DNA of 64,000 bases, from NCBI RefSeq assembly GCF_902809855.1, contig NZ_CADDWJ010000002.1, forward strand, positions 372,001 through 436,000. The letters are read 5' to 3'. The DNA is from Acinetobacter sp. Marseille-Q1618 (GTDB lineage: Bacteria > Pseudomonadota > Gammaproteobacteria > Pseudomonadales > Moraxellaceae). Each line of letters starts with the position of its first letter. Position 1 is the first letter of the stretch. A model generated the notes under the pieces. The model was not told the origin of the DNA. It did no database searches and saw only the letters and a list, made by a program, of their open reading frames with translations. The position numbers and the translations under genes were made by a program. Of this stretch, positions 8,604 to 16,956 are shown piece by piece.

Positions 8604-9049
8604 CAGCAAATTCCCTCTACAGTCAAAGTAATTCCACCCATTCTCGTTAAAGTTATTGTCTTTGATTTATTGGTAGACGTGTTGCAGATCACAAAATTAG
8701 TAGATGTAAATACACCACTATTAGAATTCTTTAATGTTCCATCTGCTGTAAAAATAATAGAGGGAATAGTTACGGGTGCCGTTAAGGTATTTCCAGCACT
8801 AGGTTGCCAGTTATAGATATATTGTGTATCTGTAGCTGTTGAATTTAACTGCACTGTAATATCTTTACGTAACAAAACGGCCTGAGTCTTAGCAGTATTC
8901 AATGTTTCAATCAACTCTCTAGTTGTTGAATTTAACTTTTGTTTTGATAAAATATTTGCCATAGATGGGGCAGCCATTGCAGTAATAATAGCCATGACTG
9001 TAAATGTTGCAATCAACTCTATTAAAGTAAATCCCTTATTTTTATACAT
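8603..9049 (-). CDS. fimT: GspH/FimT family pseudopilin, first gene of the minor-pilin operon
   Basis: A 148-residue pseudopilin: [20 protein letters not shown] with cleavage after Gly6 and Glu at +5, then AAPSMANILSKQKLNSTTRE and an AKTQAVLLRKDITVQL segment typical of FimT/FimU/GspH. A C-terminal cysteine pair is present (FVICNT and the terminal Cys). It is the first gene of the fimT-pilV-pilW-pilX-pilY1-pilE-pilE operon. The promoter should lie in 9050-9130, between this start and the ispH terminator. Confidence 0.88.
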   Translation of the reverse strand: MYKNKGFTLIELIATFTVMAIITAMAAPSMANILSKQKLNSTTRELIETLNTAKTQAVLLRKDITVQLNSTATDTQYIYNWQPSAGNTLTAPVTIPSIIFTADGTLKNSNSGVFTSTNFVICNTSTNKSKTITLTRMGGITLTVEGIC

Positions 9050-9133
9050 TCTTACTTCACCAATTGAAGTTCTAATATTCTAATATTTTATTAACAATTT
9101 ACACAAAGCCAACAGATAGCAGATAAAAGGCAT

Positions 9134-9165
9134 AAAAAAACCGATAACTGCTTCGCAGTTATCGG
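9134..9165 (-). terminator. Rho-independent terminator of ispH
   Basis: A perfect 11-bp stem (CCGATAACTGC / GCAGTTATCGG) with a three-base loop, followed on the minus strand by seven T. It separates ispH from the minor-pilin operon. Confidence 0.92.
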
Positions 9166-9185
9166 CATAAACGTAGAATAAAATT

Positions 9186-10136
9186 CTAAGCTTGCGTAAC
9201 GTGTATTCTTAATTCTTTAGGTAAACTAAAGGTAATATTTTCTTCACGTCCATCCAACTCTTCAGGTGCATCAGCTCCCCAGTCCTGTAAACGTTGTATT
9301 ACTTGCTTAATTAAAATTTCTGGTGCAGAAGCGCCCGCAGTGACACCAATTTTTTGGATATCTTTAAACCATTCTTTTTGTAATTCATCTGCATTATCGA
9401 CCAAGTAAGCATGTTTCCCCATGCGCTCTGCCAACTCTCTTAAGCGGTTTGAGTTCGATGAATTAGGAGAGCCAACGACCAACACCACATCACATTGCTC
9501 AGCCAAGTCCCGTACTGCATCTTGGCGATTTTGCGTAGCATAGCAAATGTCATCTTTGCGAGGGCCTTGGATATTAGGAAATTTTTCACGCAATGCATCA
9601 ATTACTTTGGCTGTGTCATCAATCGATAAAGTAGTTTGAGTCACAAAAGCCACTTTTTCAGCATTTTGTACATGCAAAGATTCAACATCTTTTTCATCTT
9701 CAACGAGATAAATATGTCCACCATTTTTTGTGTCATATTGCCCCATTGTTCCTTCAACTTCTGGATGCCCTTCATGACCAATCAGAATCGCTTCCACACC
9801 TTCACGTGCATACTTAGTCACTTCGATATGTACTTTAGTCACCAATGGGCAAGTCGCATCAAACACCTTTAAACCACGGCGTTCAGCTTCTTGTTGTACT
9901 GCTTTAGATACGCCATGTGCACTAAAGATCACGATATTATCGTCAGGCACTTCATCTAATTCATCAACAAAAATGGCACCACGCTGACGAAGATCATCTA
10001 CAACAAATTTATTGTGGACTACTTCATGTCGCACATAAATCGGTGGATTAAAACATTCAAGTGCGCGATTGACGATCGCAATTGCTCGGTCTACACCTGC
10101 ACAAAAACCACGTGGATTGGCCAGTACAATTTTCAT
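9186..10136 (-). CDS. ispH: 4-hydroxy-3-methylbut-2-enyl diphosphate reductase
   Basis: A 316-residue iron-sulfur enzyme that performs the last step of the MEP isoprenoid pathway, giving IPP and DMAPP. The start is [19 protein letters not shown], where Cys12 is a cluster ligand. The other ligands are in [11 protein letters not shown] and [11 protein letters not shown]. The motifs [28 protein letters not shown] and [13 protein letters not shown] all fit. An upstream in-frame ATG at 10154 would add six residues before the conserved start, so 10136 is preferred. It is divergent from gmk. Confidence 0.97.
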   Translation of the reverse strand: MKIVLANPRGFCAGVDRAIAIVNRALECFNPPIYVRHEVVHNKFVVDDLRQRGAIFVDELDEVPDDNIVIFSAHGVSKAVQQEAERRGLKVFDATCPLVTKVHIEVTKYAREGVEAILIGHEGHPEVEGTMGQYDTKNGGHIYLVEDEKDVESLHVQNAEKVAFVTQTTLSIDDTAKVIDALREKFPNIQGPRKDDICYATQNRQDAVRDLAEQCDVVLVVGSPNSSNSNRLRELAERMGKHAYLVDNADELQKEWFKDIQKIGVTAGASAPEILIKQVIQRLQDWGADAPEELDGREENITFSLPKELRIHVTQA

Positions 10137-10270
10137 AACACCCTCAAGGCTCACTTAAAGTTTCAATAAAATTTATTCAGAAAATGACAAACAATCTGCA
10201 AAAGCTATTTTGTTTGTGTGCACTCTACTCTAAAATAGAGAAGATATTTTATCATATCAGGAAAAATATC

Positions 10271-10894
10271 ATGTCGGGTCTATTGTTTGTCGTTTCTGCT
10301 GCATCAGGAACAGGCAAAACATCTCTCGTGAAAGCCCTACTTGAGCGTGTCAGCAATTTACACGTTTCTGTTTCTCATACCACACGTGGTCAACGTGTAG
10401 GTGAACTTGAAGGCGTTCATTATCATTTTACCAGTAAAGAAGTTTTTCTTGAGCAAGTCAATCAAGGCGGTTTTATTGAATTTGCTGAGGTTTTTGGTAA
10501 CTACTACGGAACATCTCAAGCCACTGTGAGAGAACAACTTGCCAAAGGACATGATGTTTTACTCGAAATTGATTGGCAAGGTGCTGAACAAGTTCGTAAA
10601 CTTTTTCCTGAATCAAAACAAATTTTTATCTTACCACCAACACAGTTTGATTTACGCCAACGTTTATCAAATCGTGGCACAGATTCAGTTGAAGTAATTG
10701 AACATCGCTTAAGTTGTGCAGTCGAAGATATGCAACAATATGTTAATTTTGATTATATTATTATCAATGATGACTTTAATAAAGCACTGCATGACCTAGA
10801 ATCCGTGATTAATGCCAATCGACTTAAATTAAGTCAACAAGCTACACGCCATCAAGCTTTAATTGAAAAATTAATTACACCTGAAAATAAATGA
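10271..10894 (+). CDS. gmk: Guanylate kinase
   Basis: A 207-residue nucleotide kinase that converts GMP to GDP with ATP. The start MSGLLFVVSAASGTGKTSLV contains the P-loop; SHTTRGQRVGELEGVHYHF is the GMP-binding region (family form S-x-T-T-R-x-x-R-x-G-E) and EIDWQGAEQVRK follows. A longer frame begins at 10184 but the extra residues have no family counterpart. It is followed by rpoZ and spoT, the order found in many gammaproteobacteria, which links GTP supply and (p)ppGpp metabolism. A separate promoter for rpoZ is visible downstream. Confidence 0.96.
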   Translation: MSGLLFVVSAASGTGKTSLVKALLERVSNLHVSVSHTTRGQRVGELEGVHYHFTSKEVFLEQVNQGGFIEFAEVFGNYYGTSQATVREQLAKGHDVLLEIDWQGAEQVRKLFPESKQIFILPPTQFDLRQRLSNRGTDSVEVIEHRLSCAVEDMQQYVNFDYIIINDDFNKALHDLESVINANRLKLSQQATRHQALIEKLITPENK

Positions 10895-10906
10895 GTGTGA
10901 TTAAAC

Positions 10907-10935
10907 TTGAGTATAAAGTTAAAGCATTTTATACT
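10907..10935 (+). promoter_or_regulatory. Probable sigma-70 promoter of rpoZ
   Basis: TTGAGT at 10907-10912, a 17-base spacer and TATACT at 10930-10935 stand about 40 bases upstream of the rpoZ start, in the gap after gmk. Confidence 0.65.
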
Positions 10936-10976
10936 TTACAGTCTGTTTAAAAATTTATATTTATACGAGAACTTTT

Positions 10977-11258
10977 ATGGCACGCGTAACCGTTGAAGAT
11001 TGTTTAGACCATGTAGACAACCGCTTTGAGCTTGTACTAGTGGCAAGCAAACGTGCGCGTCAATTGGCACGTCAGGGTATTGAACCAACTTTAGAATGGG
11101 ACAATGACAAACCGACTGTTGTTGCTTTACGTGAAATTGCAGCTGGACATGTAACCAAAGATATTTTGAAACAACGTGATCAAGATTATCAAACTTCAAG
11201 TCTTGATCTTGCTCTTTCAGTAAATAATTTGAACTTAGAAGGCTTTTCTTTCCAATAA
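10977..11258 (+). CDS. rpoZ: RNA polymerase omega subunit
   Basis: A 93-residue omega subunit. [20 protein letters not shown] and [14 protein letters not shown] are the conserved N-terminal half that wraps the C-terminal tail of beta-prime; [15 protein letters not shown] follows. It assists polymerase assembly and forms part of a (p)ppGpp-binding site in gammaproteobacteria, which suits its place next to spoT. A good promoter lies upstream and a strong terminator downstream, so it can be an independent unit. Confidence 0.96.
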   Translation: MARVTVEDCLDHVDNRFELVLVASKRARQLARQGIEPTLEWDNDKPTVVALREIAAGHVTKDILKQRDQDYQTSSLDLALSVNNLNLEGFSFQ

Positions 11259-11271
11259 GTTCAGTTTTTTG

Positions 11272-11300
11272 AAAAAGCCTAGTATTTACTAGGCTTTTTT
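11272..11300 (+). terminator. Rho-independent terminator after rpoZ
   Basis: AAGCCTAGTA and TACTAGGCTT form a 10-bp stem with a TT loop, followed by T residues. Confidence 0.92.
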
Positions 11301-11459
11301 ATTGCAATTTCTTTAGATAAGTAATCGACAAAATTCAAAATATTTGTTAAAAAAAATAGAGGTCTTTTTATTTTAAAAATTGACAATTCATTCAATATGC
11401 TTTTCATTAAAGCATTATCGAAATATCCTTTGATTTTGTAATACGAAAATAGGTGTTCT

Positions 11460-13562
11460 ATGCCAGGCCAAGAGGTCAGTCAAGCCAAGCAACAGCTCAA
11501 TATTATTATCGACGCTTACTTAAAACCAAGCGAAGTCGAGCAAGTGCTTGCGGCCTGTGATTATGCAGACATCGCACACGATGGCGTGACCCGTAAAAGT
11601 GGCGAGCCCTATATTCTTCATCCAATTGCGGTCAGTTGTATTTTGGCACATATGCGAATGGATGCCGAAACACTCATGGCTGCCTTATTACATGATGTCA
11701 TCGAAGACACCGATTTTAGTAAAGATGATATTACTGAAAAATTTGGTCGAGTGGTGGCAGAACTCGTTGATGGTGTTACCAAACTCAGCCATTCAAGTGA
11801 TAAAGAGTATAATAAAGCAGCATCATTTCGAAAAATCCTTCAAGCGACCTTACAGGACCCACGTGTCATTATTATTAAATTAGCAGATCGTTATCATAAT
11901 ATGACCACATTGGAGTCATTACGTCCAGATAAACGCGCTCGAATTGCACAAGAAACCTTTGACGTTTTTGTACCGATGGCTCGACTTGTGGGTATGAATG
12001 AAATGGCAGATAACTTAGAACATCTCTGTTATCAAAACCTTGATTTAGATATGTACAATGATGTACAAGCATCTTTATTGATCACTAAGCCAGAACGCTG
12101 TAAATATCAAACTGTTTGGGAACAGAATCTCGCTGACTTATTACATACTTATAGTATTCAAGGTCGAATTAAAAAGAAAAATAATAATATTGAGTTGCTG
12201 CGCCACTTTGTTAAAAATGAAATTGATTTACAAGAACTGACACATAGTCATGCTTTTGAAATTATTTTACAAAGCATTGCTGATTGTGACCGTTTAGTTG
12301 AAGCATTACGTGAAAATTTTCAGGTTCTACATTATGAAGATCATATTCGTTACCCATTGCCTGGGGGGAACCAATCATTAATGTTACGCTTAAAAGGCGA
12401 AAGAACAACCTTGTCACTTACCATCCAAACTGAATTGATGCGTAAAGCTGCGCGTTTTGGTGTGGTCTTAGGTGAAAATGCACCACAGGCTTGTCGCTCT
12501 GCGATTCAAGCCTCTATGAAAAATTTAAATATTTTAGTCGATGGCGATTGTGCAAAAACCACTTTTAGCGATCTTTTAGATTATTTACATCAAGAAAAAA
12601 TTTGGGTTTATACGCCACATGGTCAACTACATGAGTTGCCACAAGGCGCAACTGCCGTTGATTTTGCCTACTCTGCCAGTTTGTTCTTAGGTAATCATGC
12701 CGTTGGTGCTAAAATTAATGGTGAAATCAAACCACTTTCAACACCATTACAAAGTGGTCAAGTCATTGAAGTGATCACTGATGTGTTGGCAACACCTAAC
12801 CCAGATTGGCTTAGTTTTATTAATACACAAAAAGCACGCCGTGCAATTCAACATATCCTAAAAGATCAGGATGTCGAAGAGCAACGCCTTGTCGGGCAAC
12901 AAGCGCTCAGTCGTGCATTAAAATTATTTAATCTTGCTGTAAAGGATTTATCTGAATCAGATTGGATAGATTTATTACAATGGCGACATGTCAGCAGTAA
13001 AGAAGCATTATTTGAACAAATTGCGGTGGGTGACTTACTTCCTCAATTGGTTGCCAATCATCTATTTGCACAAGATCAAGAAGACAATACTGCTTCAGAA
13101 CGTCTGATCCAAGGTACAGAAGGTGTCGATGTTAAATATGCACATTGCTGTAACCCTGTGCTTGGTGACCCAATTCAAGGACATATTTCACGTCGTGGCT
13201 TAATTGTGCATCGTTCTCGTTGCCATAACTTGCTACACGAGCAACATTTGCATCCTGAAAATATTATGCCTTTACATTGGAACTCGGAAACCGAAGATGA
13301 TATTAACTTTAGTGCGTATTTAAGTATTGATCTGATATTAAGTGATGAGCAAGTTTCTGAATTAATTTATTTATGTCGTAAACTCAAAACTGGGGTCGAG
13401 TCCGTTCAAAGTCGAGATGATAAAACTTTTGTGAATATTGTAGTACAAGACCGTAAACAAATTGCTCAGATTATCCGTGAAATTCGAATGCTCTTTGGTT
13501 TCCCTCGTGTAACGCGTTTAGCGATGCCAATTGCGACCCCACAAATTTCTAAAGCGTGTTAA
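11460..13562 (+). CDS. spoT: SpoT-type (p)ppGpp hydrolase with degenerate synthetase domain
   Basis: A 700-residue RelA/SpoT homolog. The N-terminal HD hydrolase is intact: HPIAVSCILA, HDVIEDTDFSKDD near residue 78, and IIKLADRYHNM. A TGS domain lies near 382-443 (WVYTPHGQLHELPQGATAVD), a Cys-rich helical region near 560-590 (YAHCCNPVLGDPIQG) and a C-terminal ACT domain. The synthetase region (about 230-340) has lost conserved residues: the DYIxxPKxNGYQSLH segment reads DHIRYPLPGGNQSLM and the ExQIRT segment reads LTIQTE. It is therefore likely a hydrolase only, as reported for Acinetobacter SpoT. Its role is to degrade (p)ppGpp made by RelA elsewhere. Confidence 0.95.
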   Translation: MPGQEVSQAKQQLNIIIDAYLKPSEVEQVLAACDYADIAHDGVTRKSGEPYILHPIAVSCILAHMRMDAETLMAALLHDVIEDTDFSKDDITEKFGRVVAELVDGVTKLSHSSDKEYNKAASFRKILQATLQDPRVIIIKLADRYHNMTTLESLRPDKRARIAQETFDVFVPMARLVGMNEMADNLEHLCYQNLDLDMYNDVQASLLITKPERCKYQTVWEQNLADLLHTYSIQGRIKKKNNNIELLRHFVKNEIDLQELTHSHAFEIILQSIADCDRLVEALRENFQVLHYEDHIRYPLPGGNQSLMLRLKGERTTLSLTIQTELMRKAARFGVVLGENAPQACRSAIQASMKNLNILVDGDCAKTTFSDLLDYLHQEKIWVYTPHGQLHELPQGATAVDFAYSASLFLGNHAVGAKINGEIKPLSTPLQSGQVIEVITDVLATPNPDWLSFINTQKARRAIQHILKDQDVEEQRLVGQQALSRALKLFNLAVKDLSESDWIDLLQWRHVSSKEALFEQIAVGDLLPQLVANHLFAQDQEDNTASERLIQGTEGVDVKYAHCCNPVLGDPIQGHISRRGLIVHRSRCHNLLHEQHLHPENIMPLHWNSETEDDINFSAYLSIDLILSDEQVSELIYLCRKLKTGVESVQSRDDKTFVNIVVQDRKQIAQIIREIRMLFGFPRVTRLAMPIATPQISKAC

Positions 13563-13638
13563 TCAGATAAATCGATATAACTTTCAACAATACCATTCAT
13601 CCGATATGATGGATTTAATTGAAAAATAGGAGAAATTG

Positions 13639-14022
13639 ATGTCCCGCCAAGTGATTCATACTGAAAATGCCCCTGCTGCGATTGGAACGTATTCTCAAGC
13701 CATCTTAGTTGAAAATACACTTTATCTTTCAGGTCAAATTGGTTTAGACCCATATAGTATGGAATTGGTTGAAGGCATTGAAGCCCAAATCCGCCGCGTA
13801 TTTGATAACTTAAAAGCCGTTTGTGAAGCTGCAGGTGGTTCACTTGCAGATATTGCAAAACTCAATATTTTCTTAACAGATTTATCTCACTTTCAGCTCG
13901 TTAACCAAATTATGGGAGAGTACTTTGCACAACCTTATCCTGCACGTGCAGCATTAGGCGTTGCAAGCTTACCTAAAAACGCTTTAGTTGAAATGGATGG
14001 TATTGTGATTATTAATAAATAA
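13639..14022 (+). CDS. ridA: RidA family reactive imine/enamine deaminase
   Basis: A 127-residue YjgF/YER057c/UK114 protein. It has [20 protein letters not shown] and the [20 protein letters not shown] motif with the catalytic-type Arg103. RidA proteins hydrolyse 2-aminoacrylate and related enamines released by PLP enzymes. AGGAG stands seven bases before the ATG at 13639; a TTG three bases earlier is in frame but unlikely. It lies directly behind spoT (77-base gap), the common spoT-ridA arrangement, and ends with its own terminator. Confidence 0.95.
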   Translation: MSRQVIHTENAPAAIGTYSQAILVENTLYLSGQIGLDPYSMELVEGIEAQIRRVFDNLKAVCEAAGGSLADIAKLNIFLTDLSHFQLVNQIMGEYFAQPYPARAALGVASLPKNALVEMDGIVIINK

Positions 14023-14059
14023 AAATATATAAATATCAATATAATAAAACCAAATTTAA

Positions 14060-14117
14060 ATACCACCTTTGCATAAAAATCCGAGAATAACTCGAATTTC
14101 CACTCAGGTGGTATTTT
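14060..14117 (+). terminator. Terminator after ridA with nested hairpin
   Basis: ATACCACCT near 14060-14068 pairs with AGGTGGTAT near 14106-14114, followed by T residues. The long loop holds a small inner hairpin, CGAG (14082-14085) with CTCG (14091-14094). Confidence 0.8.
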
Positions 14118-14174
14118 TTTATCCAAAAAGCCAATCAACAAATATAACTTATTTAAATGAATTTCATTGACAAA

Positions 14175-14205
14175 CGATAATAATTATCAATAATATCAAT
14201 TATCG
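14175..14205. promoter_or_regulatory. Fur-box-like operator upstream of bfd
   Basis: The segment starts CGATAAT and ends ATTATCG, a perfect outer inverted repeat, with repeated GATAAT-like hexamers between. The 19 bases from 14176 match the classical Fur consensus at 14 positions. It ends 24 bases before the bfd start, so Fur with iron would block transcription. Called by eye. Confidence 0.65.
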
Positions 14206-14229
14206 CATTTAAACCTGTGGTTGATTCTC

Positions 14230-14424
14230 ATGTACGTTTGTTTATGTCGTGGTATTACCGATCAAGATATTAAAGACGCTATGGCAAATGGCGCTGAAAG
14301 TTATCGTGAAGTCCGTGAATTGCTGGACTTAGGTACATGCTGTGGACGCTGCGCACCTGAGGCAAAAAGTATTATTAATGAAGAATTAGCCTTGGTCGCT
14401 GCTCGAATTTCTGTAGCAGCTTAA
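14230..14424 (+). CDS. bfd: Bacterioferritin-associated ferredoxin
   Basis: A 64-residue [2Fe-2S] protein. Ligands are Cys4, Cys6, Cys38 and Cys41 (MYVCLCRGITDQD and LGTCCGRCAPEA), the pattern of Bfd. It passes electrons to heme of bacterioferritin to release stored iron. The ATG at 14230 is chosen over a TTG at 14221 because the Cys spacing from the start then equals that of the family. A Fur-like box lies upstream, consistent with induction under iron starvation. It is followed by bfr in the same direction, with a terminator between them. Confidence 0.95.
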   Translation: MYVCLCRGITDQDIKDAMANGAESYREVRELLDLGTCCGRCAPEAKSIINEELALVAARISVAA

Positions 14425-14494
14425 AACTTTTATTTTTTCATATATTTTGAAATAATGATAATAACCCTATGATCGTGAATGATCATCCTCCTCC

Positions 14495-14524
14495 CCCGCT
14501 TCGACTCAAAGCGGGTTTCTTTTT
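14495..14524 (+). terminator. Rho-independent terminator after bfd
   Basis: CCCGCTT (14495-14501) pairs with AAGCGGG (14509-14515) around a seven-base loop, followed by TTTCTTTTT. It suggests that bfr has its own promoter in 14525-14720. Confidence 0.85.
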
Positions 14525-14736
14525 AGTGATAAACTCTTTCCTGTCTGCTTAATTTCATATTGTTTTCACTTCATGATTGATCTATTTTCCAAAAATTTAC
14601 CTTTCTTATGATTTTGATTGCGATTTTCATTTGCCGTTCTATAAAAGGCTCGAAACCCTTATAAAATTTGATTAATATGAAGCAATGGATTGCCTTAAAC
14701 GACTTTGAGGCACAGATTTTAGATGGAGCATTCACC

Positions 14737-15201
14737 ATGAAAGGCAATCGTGACGTTATTAATCAACTTAACCAAGTTCTTTATCATCATTTAACAGCGA
14801 TTAATCAATATTTCCTACATTCACGCATGTTTAATGATTGGGGCATTGAGCAATTGGGTTCAGCAGAATATAAAGAATCTATTCGCCAAATGAAACATGC
14901 CGATAAAATTATCGAGCGTATTCTATTTCTTGAAGGCTTACCGAATTTACAACATTTAGGTAAATTGTATATCGGGCAACATACTTTAGAAGTATTGAAC
15001 TGCGATGTGCGTAAAGTGAAAGAAAATATTGAGGCATTACAAAAAGCAGTTGTACTTGCTGAGCAAAATTTAGATTATGTAACGCGCGATCTCGTCCAAG
15101 AAATTTTAGAAAAAGAAGAAGAATATTGGGACTGGTTGACGACTCAAATCGACCTGACAGACAGTGTCGGCATTGAAAACTACATTCAAAGCCAACTTTA
15201 A
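14737..15201 (+). CDS. bfr: Bacterioferritin subunit, heme ligand kept, ferroxidase site lost
   Basis: A 154-residue four-helix ferritin. MKGNRDVINQLNQVL, INQYFLHSRMFNDWG, MKHADKIIERILFLEGLPN and RDLVQEILEKEEEYWDWL match bacterioferritin. The heme ligand Met52 is present. By numbering against E. coli Bfr, the diiron ligands are changed: position 18 is His, 51 Gln, 94 Val and 130 Tyr; only His54 and Glu127 remain. This fits the heme-type subunit of two-subunit bacterioferritins, which pairs with a ferroxidase subunit made elsewhere. ATG 14737 has GGAG upstream; a frame from 14668 adds residues absent from the family. Confidence 0.94.
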   Translation: MKGNRDVINQLNQVLYHHLTAINQYFLHSRMFNDWGIEQLGSAEYKESIRQMKHADKIIERILFLEGLPNLQHLGKLYIGQHTLEVLNCDVRKVKENIEALQKAVVLAEQNLDYVTRDLVQEILEKEEEYWDWLTTQIDLTDSVGIENYIQSQL

Positions 15202-15215
15202 TCCTTGCTTAAAAG

Positions 15216-15248
15216 AAAAATCCCTTTGATTATGCAAAGGGATTTTTT
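15216..15248. terminator. Bidirectional terminator between bfr and pglL
   Basis: AATCCCTTT and AAAGGGATT form a stem with T on one side and A on the other, so it can end both convergent genes. Confidence 0.9.
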
Positions 15249-15253
15249 TATGT

Positions 15254-16894
15254 TTAGTTTTCAGTGTTAGGCAATAAATCCTGATAGGTATGTTTTTCTC
15301 GATGTAACTCCGATAAAATCCAAAGCTGATGTTCCGCTTCAGCCTTTTTACCATTAAATGCAAGCACCTGTGCATATTTAAATAAATCATATTTTGAAGC
15401 TAAGTTTGCCACCATACGACCTAAATGCTGCAATTGTGCATCTGACATTTTGGTAAATGGATCTAAACCAATCCACCAAACACGTTCTTTGAATTGTGAC
15501 AGCAACCAAATCTGTTGATTCATCACTTCTTGCTGCGCATCTGTTAACGGTTTTTTGATATTCACATACACGCTTTGTTGACGATATAACTGATAATCTC
15601 GATACACTACTGCACACAGTGTGATACCAATCAAAATCAAACTCAATGTAACAGCAGGCTTTAAATTTTTACTTGGTAAATGAGGATATTGCGCTTGAAT
15701 AATTCCAAGTAAAAAGCCCATAGGCAATAAGAAATAGGCATAATGGATCGGATATTCTAAAAAGGCATGAAGCAAAATCGCACATACCATTAAAGTGGCA
15801 ACCAATGAAATCGGCTCTTTAATGCCTTTATTTAACCAATACAACCAGCCCACCACATATAAAATAATTAACACACCCAATGGAATGCCATTCCAAATCA
15901 ACAGGTCTAAAATGACATTATGTGAAGTTTTATACCACTCGTGCGATGGATAAAGGTCAAACGCAGCAATCTGCGCCATGCCCGTTTGGTTCCAACCATA
16001 CCCCAACCAAGGTTGCTGTTGAATCGCAACCCAAGTTTGTGACCACATATCTAATCTTAAATAACCTGAAGATGCTCGTTGCACCACACTTGCTGTATCA
16101 ACAACCTCTTGCTGTGACACAGTACTGATCAAGGCATTGAAATAAGGCAATAAGCCAATTGCAGCAACAAAGATACCAACCCAAAGCAATAATTTTGCAA
16201 AACTGAAACGTTTCGGCTGATTAAACCGTTTAATTGCTAAATAAATAAGAACAAATAAACAGACCACCCAAGAAGTACGAGACTGGGTTAAAGCAATACT
16301 AAAAATAAGAATCAAAGTGGATGGTACGATTACAATATTTGAAATTAAACGCTTTTCATAAAAATATAAACAAGCAAAAACACCCATCGTTAAAAATGTT
16401 GCAAGATTGTTTGGTTGCGCAAAGTTAGCATAAGGACGATTCCCTTTAAGAAAATTCATCAATGGTGCAAAGTATGAATTCAATCCTAACCACTGGAAAA
16501 TAGCAATCATACTTGAAAGCAGTGCGACGATTAAAATGAGTACGCTAAAACTGCTGAATATTTTTTCTCGTTTGAGCTTGTCTAATGATAAGTTATAACC
16601 CACCAGTACCATCAACCAAAACATTAATAAATAAGCGCTACACAACAAGGCATTACTAAAATACACAATTTGCCCAAAACCGTATTGAACTAGAGGAATA
16701 AATAAAATCGGCAATACAATAAGCTGGGGTTTTGGAATTTTTAGGTCTTTTTTCAGGAATATACATAACAAGGTGATGCCTGATAAAAAGGTTAAAACCT
16801 CACTACCAAAAGTCGTCCATGGAAGTTTATGGAAAGGCAAGAGGTATGCAAATGCTAAAAATAGAGCAGAGAGTATAGGTAAAATTGCTTTCAT
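15254..16894 (-). CDS. pglL: PglL-type O-oligosaccharyltransferase (Wzy_C family)
   Basis: A 546-residue integral membrane protein with about a dozen hydrophobic helices. NFAQPNNLATFL and the periplasmic HNVILDLLIWNGIPLG segment are the motifs shared by PglL, O-antigen ligases and Wzy. The C-terminal soluble part fits the PglL family. PglL transfers lipid-linked glycans onto serine of periplasmic and outer-membrane proteins. In Acinetobacter a general PglL often lies next to a pilin-specific enzyme, and here a second such gene follows at 16957. The terminator at 16911 means that it may need its own promoter. Assignment as the general enzyme is an inference from order. Confidence 0.85.
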   Translation of the reverse strand: MKAILPILSALFLAFAYLLPFHKLPWTTFGSEVLTFLSGITLLCIFLKKDLKIPKPQLIVLPILFIPLVQYGFGQIVYFSNALLCSAYLLMFWLMVLVGYNLSLDKLKREKIFSSFSVLILIVALLSSMIAIFQWLGLNSYFAPLMNFLKGNRPYANFAQPNNLATFLTMGVFACLYFYEKRLISNIVIVPSTLILIFSIALTQSRTSWVVCLFVLIYLAIKRFNQPKRFSFAKLLLWVGIFVAAIGLLPYFNALISTVSQQEVVDTASVVQRASSGYLRLDMWSQTWVAIQQQPWLGYGWNQTGMAQIAAFDLYPSHEWYKTSHNVILDLLIWNGIPLGVLIILYVVGWLYWLNKGIKEPISLVATLMVCAILLHAFLEYPIHYAYFLLPMGFLLGIIQAQYPHLPSKNLKPAVTLSLILIGITLCAVVYRDYQLYRQQSVYVNIKKPLTDAQQEVMNQQIWLLSQFKERVWWIGLDPFTKMSDAQLQHLGRMVANLASKYDLFKYAQVLAFNGKKAEAEHQLWILSELHREKHTYQDLLPNTEN

Positions 16895-16910
16895 TGAAAA
16901 ATGCGCAAAA

Positions 16911-16941
16911 AAAAACTGAGTGAATTATACACTCAGTTTTT
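16911..16941 (-). terminator. Terminator after the pilin-linked oligosaccharyltransferase
   Basis: AAAACTGAGTG and CACTCAGTTTT form an 11-bp stem; on the minus strand a long T run follows. The loop contains TATAAT on the minus strand (16924-16929). Confidence 0.85.
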
Positions 16942-16956
16942 CTTATAAAATGTTAT

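Noticed and set aside
11380..11408. TTGACA followed by TTCATT as a spoT promoter
   Set aside because: The -35 box is perfect but the -10 box matches only half of the consensus, so it is not listed.
14668..14736. In-frame upstream extension of bfr
   Set aside because: The extra 23 residues precede the conserved MKG start and the ribosome site fits ATG 14737.
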